DNA from: Annulohypoxylon bovei var. microspora
Taxonomy: Eukaryota; Ascomycota; Sordariomycetes; Xylariales; Hypoxylaceae
Direction: 5' to 3'
DNA: 64,000 bases
Assembly (NCBI GenBank): GCA_022836615.1
Contig: MU405225.1
Coordinates: forward strand, 62,001-126,000
Part shown: one piece after another, positions 38,501 to 49,875 of the stretch
Numbering within the stretch: position 1 is the stretch's first letter
Layout of the letters: each line of letters starts with the position of its first letter
Program-made: the position numbers and the translations under genes
The notes under the pieces: model-generated
What the model was told of the DNA's origin: nothing
Databases searched by the model: none
What the model saw: the letters and a program-made list of their open reading frames with translations, nothing else

Positions 38501-39216
38501 TGGCGGTCACTCTTCCAAGAGAACGAACTGAACGGGTAGAGTTTACTGATACGGCATCGTCAAGATTCTGGGCATCTCCTAGGGCCGATAGCCATTTGTT
38601 AATCTCGTTGATTAGTCGCGCGGTAGTGATATCCTTGGCGAACGGTTGAGGGTCAACCTTCGTCGTGATGTATCTCTCCTGAGTGGTCGTATCGGGCACT
38701 TTCTTGTCTAGCTTCTTCGTGATCTTGACGAAACCTCTTCGATTAATTTCACCGAACCATTGGAGGTTTCGAAGCTGATTCCGAAGTTCCAGCAAAGCTC
38801 CCATGAGCTCCTCACTTTCCTGGTCATCTAGATCCGTAACAACATCAGGACTCCTGCCATATCTGTCCTCGAGGAGCTTGATACGACGGTGAGCTTCGGC
38901 GAACTTCTTGTTATAGAAGGAGTCGACATCCTCGAGGTTACGATCCAGAACGTAGAAAAACTCTGTTGGGATTAGGTTAGGGGATACGACCGGCATCGAC
39001 GTAACGTCGAAGAAATTAGCCCACCTGCTAGATCAACTTTCTCTTCCGCCTTCGCAGTTCTCGTAGCCGCCTTGATTAACTTCTTAAGACCCTTGTAATC
39101 GATATACGAAGACGCCCACTCGGGGACTTGGTTACGAGGTAAGCTATAACGAGTTGTGAGCTTCTATAAATAGGTAGGCATGGATGTATTATAGCTTACT
39201 TTCTACCAAACTTCAT
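35582..39216 (-). CDS. nuc-2: Phosphate-starvation regulator NUC-2/PHO81 (SPX-ankyrin-GDPD)
   Basis: Exons 39200-39216, 39025-39143, 35751-38962 and 35665-35582 join in frame to 1143 aa. The 17-nt first exon encodes MKFGR plus part of Asn6 and continues with LPRNQVPEW, the classical SPX start. The SPX domain runs to about residue 170 and includes the basic helix ITKKLDKK (about 126-133), which binds inositol pyrophosphates in this family. Ankyrin repeats occupy about 375-590 (e.g. GRIPLHYAAQFG, GETALHIAARFGH, WTPLHISAVDGH). The C-terminal GDPD-type domain keeps HRG (813-815), EFD (848-850) and HD (863-864). In Neurospora and yeast this protein senses phosphate and inhibits the PHO85/PGOV-PREG kinase complex. 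It is on the same strand as YME1 but well separated. The last exon (RQVKEGIDAVIVDN...) restores the end of the GDPD fold. Confidence 0.93.
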
Positions 39217-41123
39217 CGTGTAACTTTCTTTCCTTTTCTTAGATATATGTACGAGAGAGAAAATGAGTTGAAATGGCAGGAGAAGAGTCGGGTAGTGTTT
39301 TAAATGGCTTTGGCCAAGTAGGTAGTGAACAGAGCTGCACAAATGACTTGGACTAGGTAAATGACTGATGTGACTACCTGTGATGTGTTTAGCTCGAGAT
39401 TCTTCGTTACATCTCTTATTAGCAGGTCTTACGTCGAATCAGGGCTCTAATCAGTTGTGTACCAGTATACCAGTAGTCGCTAAAATGAGGAATATGTGGT
39501 TGCAAACAGTTGAAATTTACAACATCAGCGTGACGATGACCACTTCGATTGATGCTCAGGTTGATCGAACGATGATGATGTGGCCTGTGGATATCATGAA
39601 TAGCCGGTCGACTGTGCCTCTTGTTGCTGTCGATGGCATATATCTGGAGCCATTGATGTCTATCAGACTCAGAGAGGAGAGAGAGAGAAGACACTTTTCC
39701 TTTGTACGAGGCAGAAGTGGGTAGGTAGAAAGGGAAAGATCTAGGCGAGGAAGAGAACTAGGTATATGTAGGTAGGTATGAATGTCCTTTTTTAAAATTC
39801 CACACCACGAGGCGTGTCACTTTCCTCGTATGTCCCCGTGTAATTGTATCCTATTTGCGGTAGTTCAATGTTGAGTCCGGGGAGAAGCACATGCAATGGA
39901 GAATGCAGAATGCAGCCAGACCCTTAACTTCAACTAGTAGGTACTTAGACTTTTGTATATAACTCCGTCTGTATCCTCTACTGGCAGTGACGCAGTAAGC
40001 CCTAAATAGTCCATATAAGCTCCGCTTTTCTACCTTCCCGAGCGGTGAGGTTAAATCATTGAGTTTTCTTGTTCTCATGGGCCAGTAAATCCTTGCCGTG
40101 GGGAGACGTGATGTAGATTCTAAGCTGTGATTGGCCAATCGGGGTTCTTTACGAAGACACCCCATTTGACCCACCCGCCCGCTAGTGAACTTTAAGTACC
40201 TCGTTCTTGCTTGGTTTAACTTTTATCGCTTTTATTGCTGGACTTTACCGCGCCTTCACCCCTTCACCACCCCTTCACGGAGCACGGCGGCTCCGCTTGC
40301 ATCTGTCAAACCAATCTTATAAATATCTACATACGTACTTAGGTATCTACTTTTTCTACCCACTCGGCTTCCAATCCATCGAGTCCCTTTCCAAGTTGGA
40401 CCGAAATAAAAACCGATCCTATCGAGTCCCCTCACGTTGCAGCTAACGTCTATCAGAACTGCCTAGACTCGACCCTTAAAAAGCCTTAGAGGTGAACAAG
40501 ACAAGACCCACCGGGAGCCCCAGGGTGTGGCAATGTTGCAGTATCATCTATCACTTATTTCATACCTAATGTATGTACTATGTAGTAGGGTAGTTATTAT
40601 GCGATGTTAATCTTATAAGTTATATGCAGCACTTTATTTCGTGTTATACTTAGGTGTTTAATGTCGTATTTATCTTAGAAGATAATCCCGCAGACCGGCT
40701 TACGCATTTAAGCGTCCTCACCTATCTTAGCTGGCTAGCTAGCCAACTACCCAGGTATATACGATAGATAGCGAATACTACGTACGAGATGAAGACGCAT
40801 ATCTAAAGCGAAGCCAATAGCCTCTTGAGCCCCAGACAGTACATAATCATATCATAGAAGGACAGTCATCCAAGAGCCGGTATCGGGGTAGAAACTACAT
40901 AACCACTACCACTGCACAACCATATGCTTTCAAATTGGCTAACGATCAGTTAAAAACATAATGTAAGTAATTTTTTTTATATACGATGTTTTATATACAG
41001 GGGAATAGAGGTTTGGTTCAAGACTACCTAGTCCTATGCCAAGTTTCTCCGGATCCAATTAGAATATGCTTTATTCTGCAGAGCATACCTCTTATATTCA
41101 CCCCACAACTTTTACTTGGATCC
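39217..41123. other. Intergenic region upstream of NUC-2
   Basis: 1.9 kb containing the NUC-2 promoter and the 3' side of the PPR-like gene. Open frames of about 80-115 codons on both strands lack known motifs and overlap each other, so they are probably chance. A CACGTT hexamer, one of the forms bound by NUC-1/Pho4-type factors, occurs at about 40433, too far upstream and too common to claim as a site. Confidence 0.45.
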
Positions 41124-43724
41124 TCATCCTAACACTGCGAGGGGCAATGGGAAATCCTCGTCACGCAACACGGGTGGATCCGTTGAATTGCGCTCTGTGA
41201 TCTGTCGGCTTGAATGCAGCCCCCTCTCGATACCTGCGTGGTTTGTTGCATGTCCTCTTGGAACGATACCATTTGTCTCGTCCGCATCTTCTAGAACCAT
41301 TAATGCTTTCTCACTGGTTCTCGTTGCGGGGGTTTGTTGGTCGCGTGACCCAACGACCTCTGTTTGCTTCGTACCTCCGATCTTGCCAGCTCGGGGAGCT
41401 TTGCAGATGCCATTCCGCATGTGATATTCCACAAGTTTTTCGAGAGGCATCTGATTCCAGTCCGGGTACCAGTACCTGAGCTTGCTCTGAAACCCGCCGA
41501 TGAGGTGTGCAAATAGAATCGCCTTAGCCCTCTCTATAGTGTCGGTGAACCCCTGCTCCAGCTGTCTTACAGACTCGCTATGATAGTACTTTCGTAGTCT
41601 CCTAGGGGTACCTAGTTTTGGAGCGTAAAAGGTTGTCAGAGTAAATATAGTCAGGTTTTCCGCAGCTCCCGAATTCTCTAATCTTCTTGCCAGCACCTGA
41701 TCAGGTAGGCTTCGAAGAAGTTGTAACTTGACATCCCCTTCCGTCATCGGCCCCTGGGAAATCTGAATGGCATGGAGGGCGTTGATGATCGACTTACGCC
41801 GAATTTGGTGTCGATAACTTAAATCCAAAGGTTGTTTATATATAAGGAGTCCAGATATGTCGAAGTCGTAACCCGTCTTAAACTTGATGACGGCAGCACT
41901 TACTAATGTCGTCGTCGCCTTAATTCTCGGTTCTATATCACGGCACCTCCCATCGATGGAAATAATTTTAGCCGCCTTAGCGAAGTTGACGAGCGGCTCC
42001 GTAATCTTTCGTCTACTCCGCTGAGCAGAATCGAGTGCAGCAACGGTCCTCTCAAGCCGACTGATCAATAGATCATTCGAATTGATCTCCTTGAGCGTAG
42101 CCGTACATAAATCCGCCGTCTCTTTTATCTCGATTTCGAATTGAATCCTAGTCAAAATAGACCCGAGTTTCCGTTGCGCCCGAGCGTAAACCCCAGCGAT
42201 GGGACCAAAAATGTCTATGTCTGGAAACCAACATATGTCTAATAAACGGCAAACACTTAAAACCACCTGGCGTGACGTCGCTGTCGATTCTTCGTAGATA
42301 ATTCTCTTAATAACAGCCATAAACTTCAATAAATTCTTCACGAATCCCCGGACTAACTTCCGCGTTGCTGCGTAATCGACTGCTGCTATACAAGCGGTGA
42401 AAAGCTCTTGGACCGTACGAGCGGGGACGAAGCCTCCAACACGTACACAGGCGACCAAAGCCATACTGGCACTGCTAAGGTCCCCGCGTTCGAGGTAACC
42501 TTTGATGAGACTGTCGAATACGGCATCGTTCCTTTGCGCCCGCTCCACAAATGCGCTCCTTCGCGAAGCACAGTTTTCTTTAGCCCATTCTAGCCAGTCG
42601 CGTGAATAGATGGCACTCCTATCGACGATTCGATAGTGTAGGCCGTCGTCTCTTACGCCCCTCATTCGATGAACAATATCTCGCCGACCTTGTACTTGAT
42701 TAGTTCCTCGATAGTGGTTAAGCAAGCACACGATGGTCTGCTGAGTGGCAGGCCAAGTCGTCCGGTAGATATAGGAATCGACAACTGCCTGCGCAAAATC
42801 CGGACGCTGAATCCGGTTGAAGCCAGCAATGAGAGTATTGTAGGTGTGAATACTCGGAGGCGCGCTGGACGTTAAGAGGTTAAAACATATTTTAGCTACA
42901 ATCTCTGAAGAGTTAGAAGCTTGGTTAAAAATGCGCCTTATCGATTCCCCAAGAAGAAATCGATTCTTTGCGGTGTCCTCGGCGTCTGCATAAGGCTGAT
43001 GGTAACTTGGATAATGTGATGTCCGTAACGTATCTCTAAGCTCGTCCAAAAATATATCTACCGGACTAGGATCCCCCCCCTGAAATTCTATATTATCTTG
43101 ACTCCGGATGCTTTCGTTATTTTGGTTCCGCCATATAAGTTGATTTACCAGTCCTATAACTGTTGTCGTTGTCATCTCCAGTTGCAAAGCAGATTTTGGT
43201 TCTCTGAGTATATATGCTGGATCTTGCTCTTCCGCGACAATGGTGGCTTCGACATTCACCCACTCTATTTGAGTTTGTATCCATGATGAGTATGATGGCG
43301 GCCGTCGAGTGATTTTATATAGGGTTGCCAATTCGTGTGGTGGGATGTTGGCAGGACTGGAGGGGCTGGAAGGACCGTAAGCACTTGGATTTTCTATCGT
43401 TAATCCATAAGTGTCATGCTGCTCGTAATTCGCGGTGCTATCGTTATCGACAGACTCTTGGACACCCAACTTGCCCAACGCAATTCTAGCGTTTTCTAAC
43501 TTTTTATCGAGATCCCTTTTCCTATCCTCTTTCCTCTTTGCATCGAAAACGGTGGCGGTACCAAGTATAGTCGTATAGCACGCAGTAAAGAGATCAGCGG
43601 CTGAAACTCTCCGTCTCGTAGCTGCGTTCGTGGATCGACGTACGGTTAAGCGACCAGAATGAAGGCAGAGTCGACATGGACACGAAGCCTGTGCTTGTGC
43701 GGTCCTCGACCATATCGAATGCAT
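41124..43724 (-). CDS. PPR-like protein, probably mitochondrial
   Basis: A single uninterrupted frame of 866 aa starts at ATG 43724; the open frame extends 12 codons further but without an ATG. The N-terminus (MHSIWSRT..., many Arg, no acidic residues for about 40 residues, with a CPCRLC cluster) looks like a mitochondrial presequence. The segment at about 290-360 contains IHTYNTLIAGFNRIQRPDFAQAV, a typical pentatricopeptide helix pair; further helical repeat-like segments follow to about 450. The rest has no motif I recognise. Such fungal PPR proteins usually bind organellar transcripts and control their stability or translation. The target is unknown. Its start lies 382 nt from the divergent CZIB gene. 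Confidence 0.75.
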   Translation of the reverse strand: MHSIWSRTAQAQASCPCRLCLHSGRLTVRRSTNAATRRRVSAADLFTACYTTILGTATVFDAKRKEDRKRDLDKKLENARIALGKLGVQESVDNDSTANYEQHDTYGLTIENPSAYGPSSPSSPANIPPHELATLYKITRRPPSYSSWIQTQIEWVNVEATIVAEEQDPAYILREPKSALQLEMTTTTVIGLVNQLIWRNQNNESIRSQDNIEFQGGDPSPVDIFLDELRDTLRTSHYPSYHQPYADAEDTAKNRFLLGESIRRIFNQASNSSEIVAKICFNLLTSSAPPSIHTYNTLIAGFNRIQRPDFAQAVVDSYIYRTTWPATQQTIVCLLNHYRGTNQVQGRRDIVHRMRGVRDDGLHYRIVDRSAIYSRDWLEWAKENCASRRSAFVERAQRNDAVFDSLIKGYLERGDLSSASMALVACVRVGGFVPARTVQELFTACIAAVDYAATRKLVRGFVKNLLKFMAVIKRIIYEESTATSRQVVLSVCRLLDICWFPDIDIFGPIAGVYARAQRKLGSILTRIQFEIEIKETADLCTATLKEINSNDLLISRLERTVAALDSAQRSRRKITEPLVNFAKAAKIISIDGRCRDIEPRIKATTTLVSAAVIKFKTGYDFDISGLLIYKQPLDLSYRHQIRRKSIINALHAIQISQGPMTEGDVKLQLLRSLPDQVLARRLENSGAAENLTIFTLTTFYAPKLGTPRRLRKYYHSESVRQLEQGFTDTIERAKAILFAHLIGGFQSKLRYWYPDWNQMPLEKLVEYHMRNGICKAPRAGKIGGTKQTEVVGSRDQQTPATRTSEKALMVLEDADETNGIVPRGHATNHAGIERGLHSSRQITERNSTDPPVLRDEDFPLPLAVLG

Positions 43725-44106
43725 ACCTAAGGTATGCCATCCAGGTCGACGGTACCTCAATTGGCGATCACGGGGCTTCTTTATATACTGCCCACGTTTT
43801 GAAAGGCTCGTCTTCTTATTTGAAGATATTCTCGTTTTTATCGTTCCATATCGCGAGTCAAAAAAGTTACCGAGGATTAGGTAAGCTAACTCAAATTAGT
43901 AGGTAGTAGATACTTAGGTACTTATCGCATTGTCCCGCTCTGACGTACATATATATACCTGGTTACATGCATATGTTCATATTAACTTGATGAAGTTGTT
44001 ATTATCAGGTAGATAACCTCAAAATATTGAATCCTTGAGGCTGAATCTGAATCTCTCAAGTCTTTCCTCGACTATTATCCCTAACACCCAAAGCAAAAGA
44101 CTCAAT
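43725..44106. promoter_or_regulatory. Divergent promoter region, PPR-like gene / CZIB
   Basis: These 382 nt separate the start codons of two genes transcribed in opposite directions, so both promoters must fit here. The stretch includes a TACTTAGGTACTTA-like motif near 43910-43923 and a short AT-alternating run (TACATATATATA) near 43947. No individual factor site can be assigned. Confidence 0.6.
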
Positions 44107-44867
44107 ATGTATGCGCTCACACTAACAGCGGAATTGAACGGGTGAGTAATGATTGAAATATTCTTTTTCTTTTCACTTGATTAACCAATAGGACTCGGTA
44201 GGGTTACCAACCTGCGGCCCAAGGATACCGCTGAGAGCCCATTCTGGTATACCTTCACGGTCCAATGTACCTCATGCCGAGAAACACACGGAAATCCCGT
44301 TGCCGTCAGCAGATTCGTAAGACCCTTCGATCTTTAATGCCATCTGATGTATGATGTGTATAAGGAAAGAACCTAGTTACCAACGCATTTCTAGGAAACC
44401 AACGAATTAAGTGGTAGTAGGGGAGAAGCGAATTTCGTATGGAGGTGCAAGAACTGCAAGGTTCGTTTGCGATGTGGTTGAACGCATACGGATTGCGTTC
44501 TAACATTCCAATATTCCAATATTCTAATATTTTAAAATATAGCGAGAGTCTTCTTGCTCTATCAAGATTGCTCCCAAGCCATATGAACAAAATGAACCGC
44601 CGAAACAACAGACAATTATCGAGTTTGACTGCCGAGGCTTGGAGTTCACATCTTTTACCCCAGAGGTATGTGATTTTTATCCCCTTCTAATCAAATTTAC
44701 CTTCAAACTAAATCATAACTCAGGGCGAATGGCTAGTAGATGGTCTAGAGTCTGGAACCAAATTTGAAGGGGTTGATTTACAAGAAGGAGAATGGTACGA
44801 ATATGATGAGAAGGCCAATGACGAAGTTACCATTAAAGACTTGAATTGGGATATTAAGAGAGCTTGA
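44107..44867 (+). CDS. CXXC zinc-binding protein (CZIB/UPF0587 family)
   Basis: Five exons, 44107-44141, 44202-44316, 44395-44460, 44543-44665 and 44724-44867, with introns of 60, 78, 82 and 58 nt, join in frame to 160 aa, the usual length of the family. The start MYALTLTAELNGVTNLRP and the end LQEGEWYEYDEKA match the family pattern. Two CXXC pairs, CTSC (exon 2) and CKNC (exon 3), form the expected zinc site; CRGLEF in exon 4 precedes the C-terminal domain. The human member is a small zinc protein that may serve as substrate of a zinc chaperone; the cellular role in fungi is not established. Intron 3 has a small repeat of ATTCCAAT. Each exon alone is too short to be seen as a gene; recognition depended on joining them. 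Confidence 0.92.
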
Positions 44868-45289
44868 GCCCTGTTGTTCAGTGCTTACCTAGGTAAATAA
44901 ACTGCCTCTTAGATATGTGAATCAAGTCAATATACCCCAGTCGATCTCGAGATTTACGTCGTTATTTATTCTACAGGTAGTTCTCTTCACCTCAAATCTT
45001 AGAGACTGAGTCTTCAGAGTCTTTATAAGTGAATCGCTCAATCATGGGTTGATGCGGGGCAGAACCCCAAAAGCGAAACGCACCATTAAATGCATACGGG
45101 TTATTAGCAATTCTCACCAGCCAATCAAATTATTTGTAGGATTCAAGGGTCAATGCCCAAAAATTCGAGGTGCAGCCTTTTGAACTTTCGGACTTTTGAA
45201 CATTGAAGCTCTCAATCTTGAAGCTTGTCACGACAAACAACCACTACACTTCTTAATTCTTTTACGAAACCCCATCATCCCCGTCCACC
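44868..45289. other. Intergenic region between CZIB and SmF
   Basis: 422 nt between two plus-strand genes, holding the CZIB 3' UTR and the SmF promoter. No conserved motif stands out. Confidence 0.5.
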
Positions 45290-45859
45290 ATGAGTGTAAG
45301 TTTCCTGCTCGACTCAATTGTCATTTGTCCCTTGTTTGACTATTAAATATCGGCTGACTGAAATATATAGTTCGTGCCTGTCAACCCGCGGCCTATGCTG
45401 CAAGACCTGTATGTCACCTTACGCGCTACCTTACGCGACTCCTCAGACCATGCGATCGTGATATTAACATAGAAGATAGTGTCAACAAGGACATCGTCGT
45501 GCGACTAAAGTGGGGCGAGACAGAGTACCGCGGCCGCCTCGTCAGCTCCGACAGCTACATGAACATCCAACTTACCAACGCCCAGGAGTTCATCGACCAG
45601 AAGTTCACGAGTGACCTGGGACAAATCCTAATTCGGTGTGTTTCCTACCTAAACGTACCACTCCATACCACTCAATACTACTCTATACCCGAGAAAAGGA
45701 AATGAGGAAAAAAGGATCACTCTGGCTCATGGAATGGAATGGTGTCTACTATTATTTTTCTACCTTTAGCTAATATGAGAACCTTACAGATGCAACAACG
45801 TATTATGGATCAAAGCTGCCGACCAAGGCGAGAATGGGGATGTCAAGATGGGTGGATAA
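45290..45859 (+). CDS. Small nuclear ribonucleoprotein F (SmF)
   Basis: Exons 45290-45295, 45371-45408, 45480-45635 and 45790-45859 (introns 75, 71 and 154 nt) encode 89 aa. The first exon holds only ATG-AGT. The product begins MSFVPVNPRPMLQDLVNK, carries the Sm1 segment (VVRLKWGETEYRGRLVSSDSYMN) and ends with the Sm2 core IRCNNVLWIKA. These are the signatures of SmF, one of seven Sm proteins that form the ring around U1, U2, U4 and U5 snRNAs in the spliceosome. Length matches the family (about 80-90 aa). The short acidic-to-Gly tail is normal. The start is fixed because the conserved SFVPVNP sequence needs the two-codon first exon. Confidence 0.95.
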
Positions 45860-46255
45860 GTCGAGGCTAGGGTCAGATCAGACGAAGGTGGCAGATATAT
45901 ACCCCTGAAATGAAGTACAGTGCCCTAGAAGAACGAACAGGGCAAGCTATGGCACACGGGTTTATGATAACGGGCAGGTCTCAACGGCCTGGGAGTAAAT
46001 GCGATGATGTATACGACCTACCACCTGATCGGGGAACAGAACGGGATGGCATTTTTGTTGTTCGATCAAGGTAGTTCTTTGATTCATCGCGAAACGGAAT
46101 AGCCCAATCGCCAACTCGGTGATCCTGAGTAGGGCAACACGGGAAAAGGAACTAGTCTAAGGACAGCCCCCAAAAATGCAAATGCTTTTCCCCTAATCTC
46201 GTCCCTCTCTTCCCTCTCCTGCTTGTATTTTCCTTTTCGTTATCTCCATGATGGA
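45860..46255. other. Intergenic region between SmF and PRMT5 (convergent)
   Basis: About 400 nt between two converging genes, so it should hold both polyadenylation regions. No coding signal. Confidence 0.5.
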
Positions 46256-48924
46256 TCACAGCAAGCAAGCCACTTTACGGCTACTGCATAGGTCCGATCC
46301 CCCAACCTTGACCCTCTGTGACGGGCTAACCCACATGTATGCCTCAACCATCCACTCGTACCACACCTTCGCGTCATCCGTCTGTCGCCACATGCTGACC
46401 TCTAGTTCAGTGTCCGGTGGGAAGTAGAGCGGTTGCTGTGTACTCCCTGTTAGCTTATATCCACCAGCATCTTTCTCCATCCACGTAGTAGGCAAGCGTC
46501 TGCTACATATTACCGAATACTACCGAATAAAAGGGAAATCCCGAAGGGAAAAAGAAATAGTCATGACATACCTTTAGCGGGAAGAAAATCGGAAACCAAG
46601 AGATCATATCCTTGCTCTTCTTCTGGATCAAATCCGGCAGGGTACTCAGCTCGACCTTTCCGCCAACCTCCTCGCCCTCATCCTCACCCTCTACCCCCGT
46701 CTTGGACTCGTACAGCACCGCCTCGAAGTACCCAGCAAGCCCGTGCACGACGCCGCGACTACGGCACACAAACGTGAGGCAGCAATGCCTCGCGTTGTGG
46801 TCATTCGCGCCGACAGCGCCAGCCATGCTTCCTCCACCGCCTCCCGCGACGCCGCCCGCGCGCCGCAACTCCACGGCGTTCATCGTCGATGCTGGTAGCG
46901 GGTGCGCAAACTCCCACGCCTGCTGGAAGCGCGGGTGATCGGGAACGCCCTTGGCAGCTACGAAATCGATAGCAAACAGGCGCACGACCCAAGGCGTATC
47001 ATACGCGTTAGTGTCGGCGCTCGCCGCGCGCTGGCGGATATCCGCGTGGATGCGGGGCGAGGAGATGGGGCTCGCGTGCGCGGTGTACGAGGCCGGGATG
47101 GAGATGCCAGAGCCGGGGGCTAGGACGTGTTGAATGCCGTCGAGGCACTCGGGGCTGAGCTCGTTGTCGCCGAAGGAGCCGAGGAGCTCGGAGACGAGGA
47201 TGTCTACTTTGCCGTAGACGGGCTGAGGAGATGAGTCGGAAGCGGGGGAGATGAGTGGGCCTTTCCAGGCTCGCATGTCGGTCTTGACGACGGTAACGCG
47301 ACCGTCCCATTCCCGCTGGTTTTGGCGCAGGAGGTAGACGTAGGCATTGGGGTTCTTTTCTACGGCCCAGACGCGCACGGGAACACCGGTGGACTTGCTG
47401 GCTCGCAGTGCACGCGTGACGAGTGGTCCTCGACCCGATCCTGCGACTGCGATGACAACTTCCCCTTCTGGACCTGACTTGGGCTTTCCTAACGGAGCCC
47501 ACTCCCTGAGTGCGGCCGCGATGGCCATTTCATATTGGTAGTACTTCACGGGATCACCCTCGAAGACTTCGTATGTGACGGATTCGAGGTTATCTGAGAG
47601 CGGTTGCAACGGCGACTGCAGCCAATCTTGGAAATTAGTTAGGGTTGACACTTCTAATTCGTTGATAGGCTCCTGCTGTCTCTCGAGGTGTCTCAGATAT
47701 GCTGAGTAGCCGTTCTGCCCTTGGAAACTGATGTTGCCATTGTTACTCGCAGTGTGTTTTGCGGCTGCTTCGGCCAGAGTTGGGAAGTCCGCCGTTGTTA
47801 TCTGCTTAGGGTCGAAATCGGCCTGCACTTCTGGGCCCACATCGCAAAGAAGGAAATATGGCGCATTTTTCAGGCGCATGTAGGAGAAGATCAAGTCTTG
47901 ATGATAGCGAGTAAGGGAAGGGTGGCCAGCTTTATTCGTCTGAAACGCCTGAGGACTAAACGTCAGGTATTGGAGAGGCTCGGAGAACCATCTCGTCTGA
48001 AGCTCCTTTTCCGGAAGCACACGCGGGATTTTGAGAGCTTAATATTCCTTGGGTTAGCACTATCACGTCAATGACGGTGCTGCGATTGTCATGACAAACC
48101 ATTCATGATCTTGAGTACTAGTGAATATAGGAAAGGGGGACACATACCAACAAAGAGTCTAGCATCATATTCACAAACAGAACGGATAACATGCCAGGAG
48201 TCCCAAGCACTAAAGAGATCGATATCTTCCTCCTTAGAAGGTGTCTCGCTTGCACTTTCGTCGAACAAAGATAATAGCGGTACTTTTTCTTCTAGGCTAG
48301 GTTCGCGATACATGGGAATGTGAATGATAATGCTAACTCGTGTTCCGATAGAAAAGGCCTCGTAGATAGCTCGAGCATATTGCGCGATACCTTGACTACT
48401 ACCAGCCTTGATGGAGTCCTGCCTGGGACCAGGAATTATGATGCTCCTTGCGCCACAGAAATTCGCATAGGAGACCTCGAGATTTAGAACCTGCCTGGAG
48501 ATGCTCGAGATAATATGGTTGGAGGAGCATAAGTCGATCCAGGGGCTAGAGTAAGCAACAAGCCCACTCGTGTATGTTCCCGGAAAGAGGTTAGTATCCT
48601 CGGTGGTTAAGGGCGGTACTACCGGATCTAGAACCGAGCCGGCTTGCTCGTTATTCTTGGCATCCAGCAGGCTGGCTTTCAGGAGGTTTAATACACGGTC
48701 ATGAAAATGTTCATTTGTGATGGGGGTTGTGATGAAGCTGAACTGCGAAAGTGTGAGTATCGCAGTATGAATGCTGGCTGGTGACCACTTACACCAGCAT
48801 TTAGGACTTGGCCATATTGTAAGTCAGTCAAGGTTTCCGATCTCGTCGAATCATGTTGACCAATGTAAAAAGTCGGACGGATCTCATTGTAGCCGTCAGA
48901 CTCCTGGTCAAATGAATGCGACAT
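46256..48924 (-). CDS. Protein arginine N-methyltransferase PRMT5 (Skb1/Hsl7)
   Basis: Four exons, 48793-48924, 48148-48742, 46572-48037 and 46256-46435, with introns of 50, 110 and 136 nt, give 790 aa. An N-terminal TIM-barrel-like part is followed by the methyltransferase core: Phe401 in TYEVFEGD (the Phe that favours symmetric dimethylation in PRMT5), the SAM-binding loop GSGRG (442-446) and the double-Glu loop SELLGSFGDNE (525-535). After SWFPIFFPLK the last exon starts QPLYFPPD, matching the family; nearer AG acceptors leave the frame open but are less conserved. The enzyme makes symmetric dimethylarginine on Sm proteins, histones and others, and in yeasts affects cell-cycle entry and morphology. 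A glycine-rich insert (AGGVAGGGGGSMAG) near the C-terminus looks species-specific. Confidence 0.95.
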
Positions 48925-49875
48925 CTTGAGACGACTTCGACTAGCAACCTTCGAAGTTGTCTGGAAGGTCAACTGGACTGGTTTTGTACTAAGAGTTCTT
49001 CGCCAGTATGCATGTACTAGGGAAAAAAGTACTGCTAGTGCCTTGTCTGTGTCACTAGTAAGGTCAAAGGGTTGACAGTTGATAGTAGATATTTAACCGA
49101 AGGTTAGGTACCCATTATCATATGAGGCGCAAAACTTCAAAATCAGGCTGATGAGTCTAGAATAGACGAAACTGCATCACTTCTACATGAAGGGAAGATG
49201 TGTGCTAATATAATTATTTGTTGTGTGGTATGATTGAGCCTTGAGGTATCAAAAAGATACAAACAAATACGAAAAAATAGTGACCGATGTTTTAAACGTT
49301 CAATGCGTTCATTGGCTCAGACGCTGCTGGTACCGATGCACAATGGCGTACCTAAACCAGGTTGGGTAGCTGAAGGTTTCATATCTTTAGGTATTCTCTC
49401 TAAAATAATAAGATCTTCAGTAAGTGTGTGTTTATGAGATAGAAGACTGTGTGTTCGGTTTGTGATCGGTTGCGCTTCAATCCACATCTATAAATTTCAT
49501 CCATTTAGGTTTGTATAACATGAACTTCCTTAAAGTTGGTCCAAGGAACATTTGAAGTTTGCGATAGCCGAAACATGAGATGGGATACGTACATATTAGG
49601 TATCGCAACAACCTTAGGTAACAATTCGATAGATGTATATTAAAAATTTCATCTGGTGCTGGGTTAGGTGTGTATCTGGGTATTTTCTAAGTCATGTGAC
49701 TCAGCCCTCCAGATTGGGTACCTGTCTAAAGTACCTTTTCGATGTTGACCTTATCCCTTATCCAATCCCGCCTAAGATTCACCCCACCTTCAAGCGTGTA
49801 GAAGCTTGAGCTTCATAGAAACTTGCTGTTGTAACAAACGAAACGATATAAAAGGGGAACTCAAAACCTAACAAA
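48925..49875. promoter_or_regulatory. Divergent promoter region, PRMT5 / prefoldin 4
   Basis: 951 nt lie between the start codons of two genes facing outward. Both promoters should be here. No clear factor site; a GATATAAAAGG motif at 49845-49855 is only 21 nt from the prefoldin ATG and so is a doubtful TATA box. Confidence 0.5.

Noticed and set aside
39380..39724. 114-codon plus-strand frame upstream of NUC-2
   Set aside because: Overlaps a similar minus frame, no motif, and lies in the NUC-2 promoter region.
45290..48924. SmF next to PRMT5 as a functional pair
   Set aside because: PRMT5 methylates SmB, SmD1 and SmD3, not classically SmF; neighbouring position alone does not support a link.
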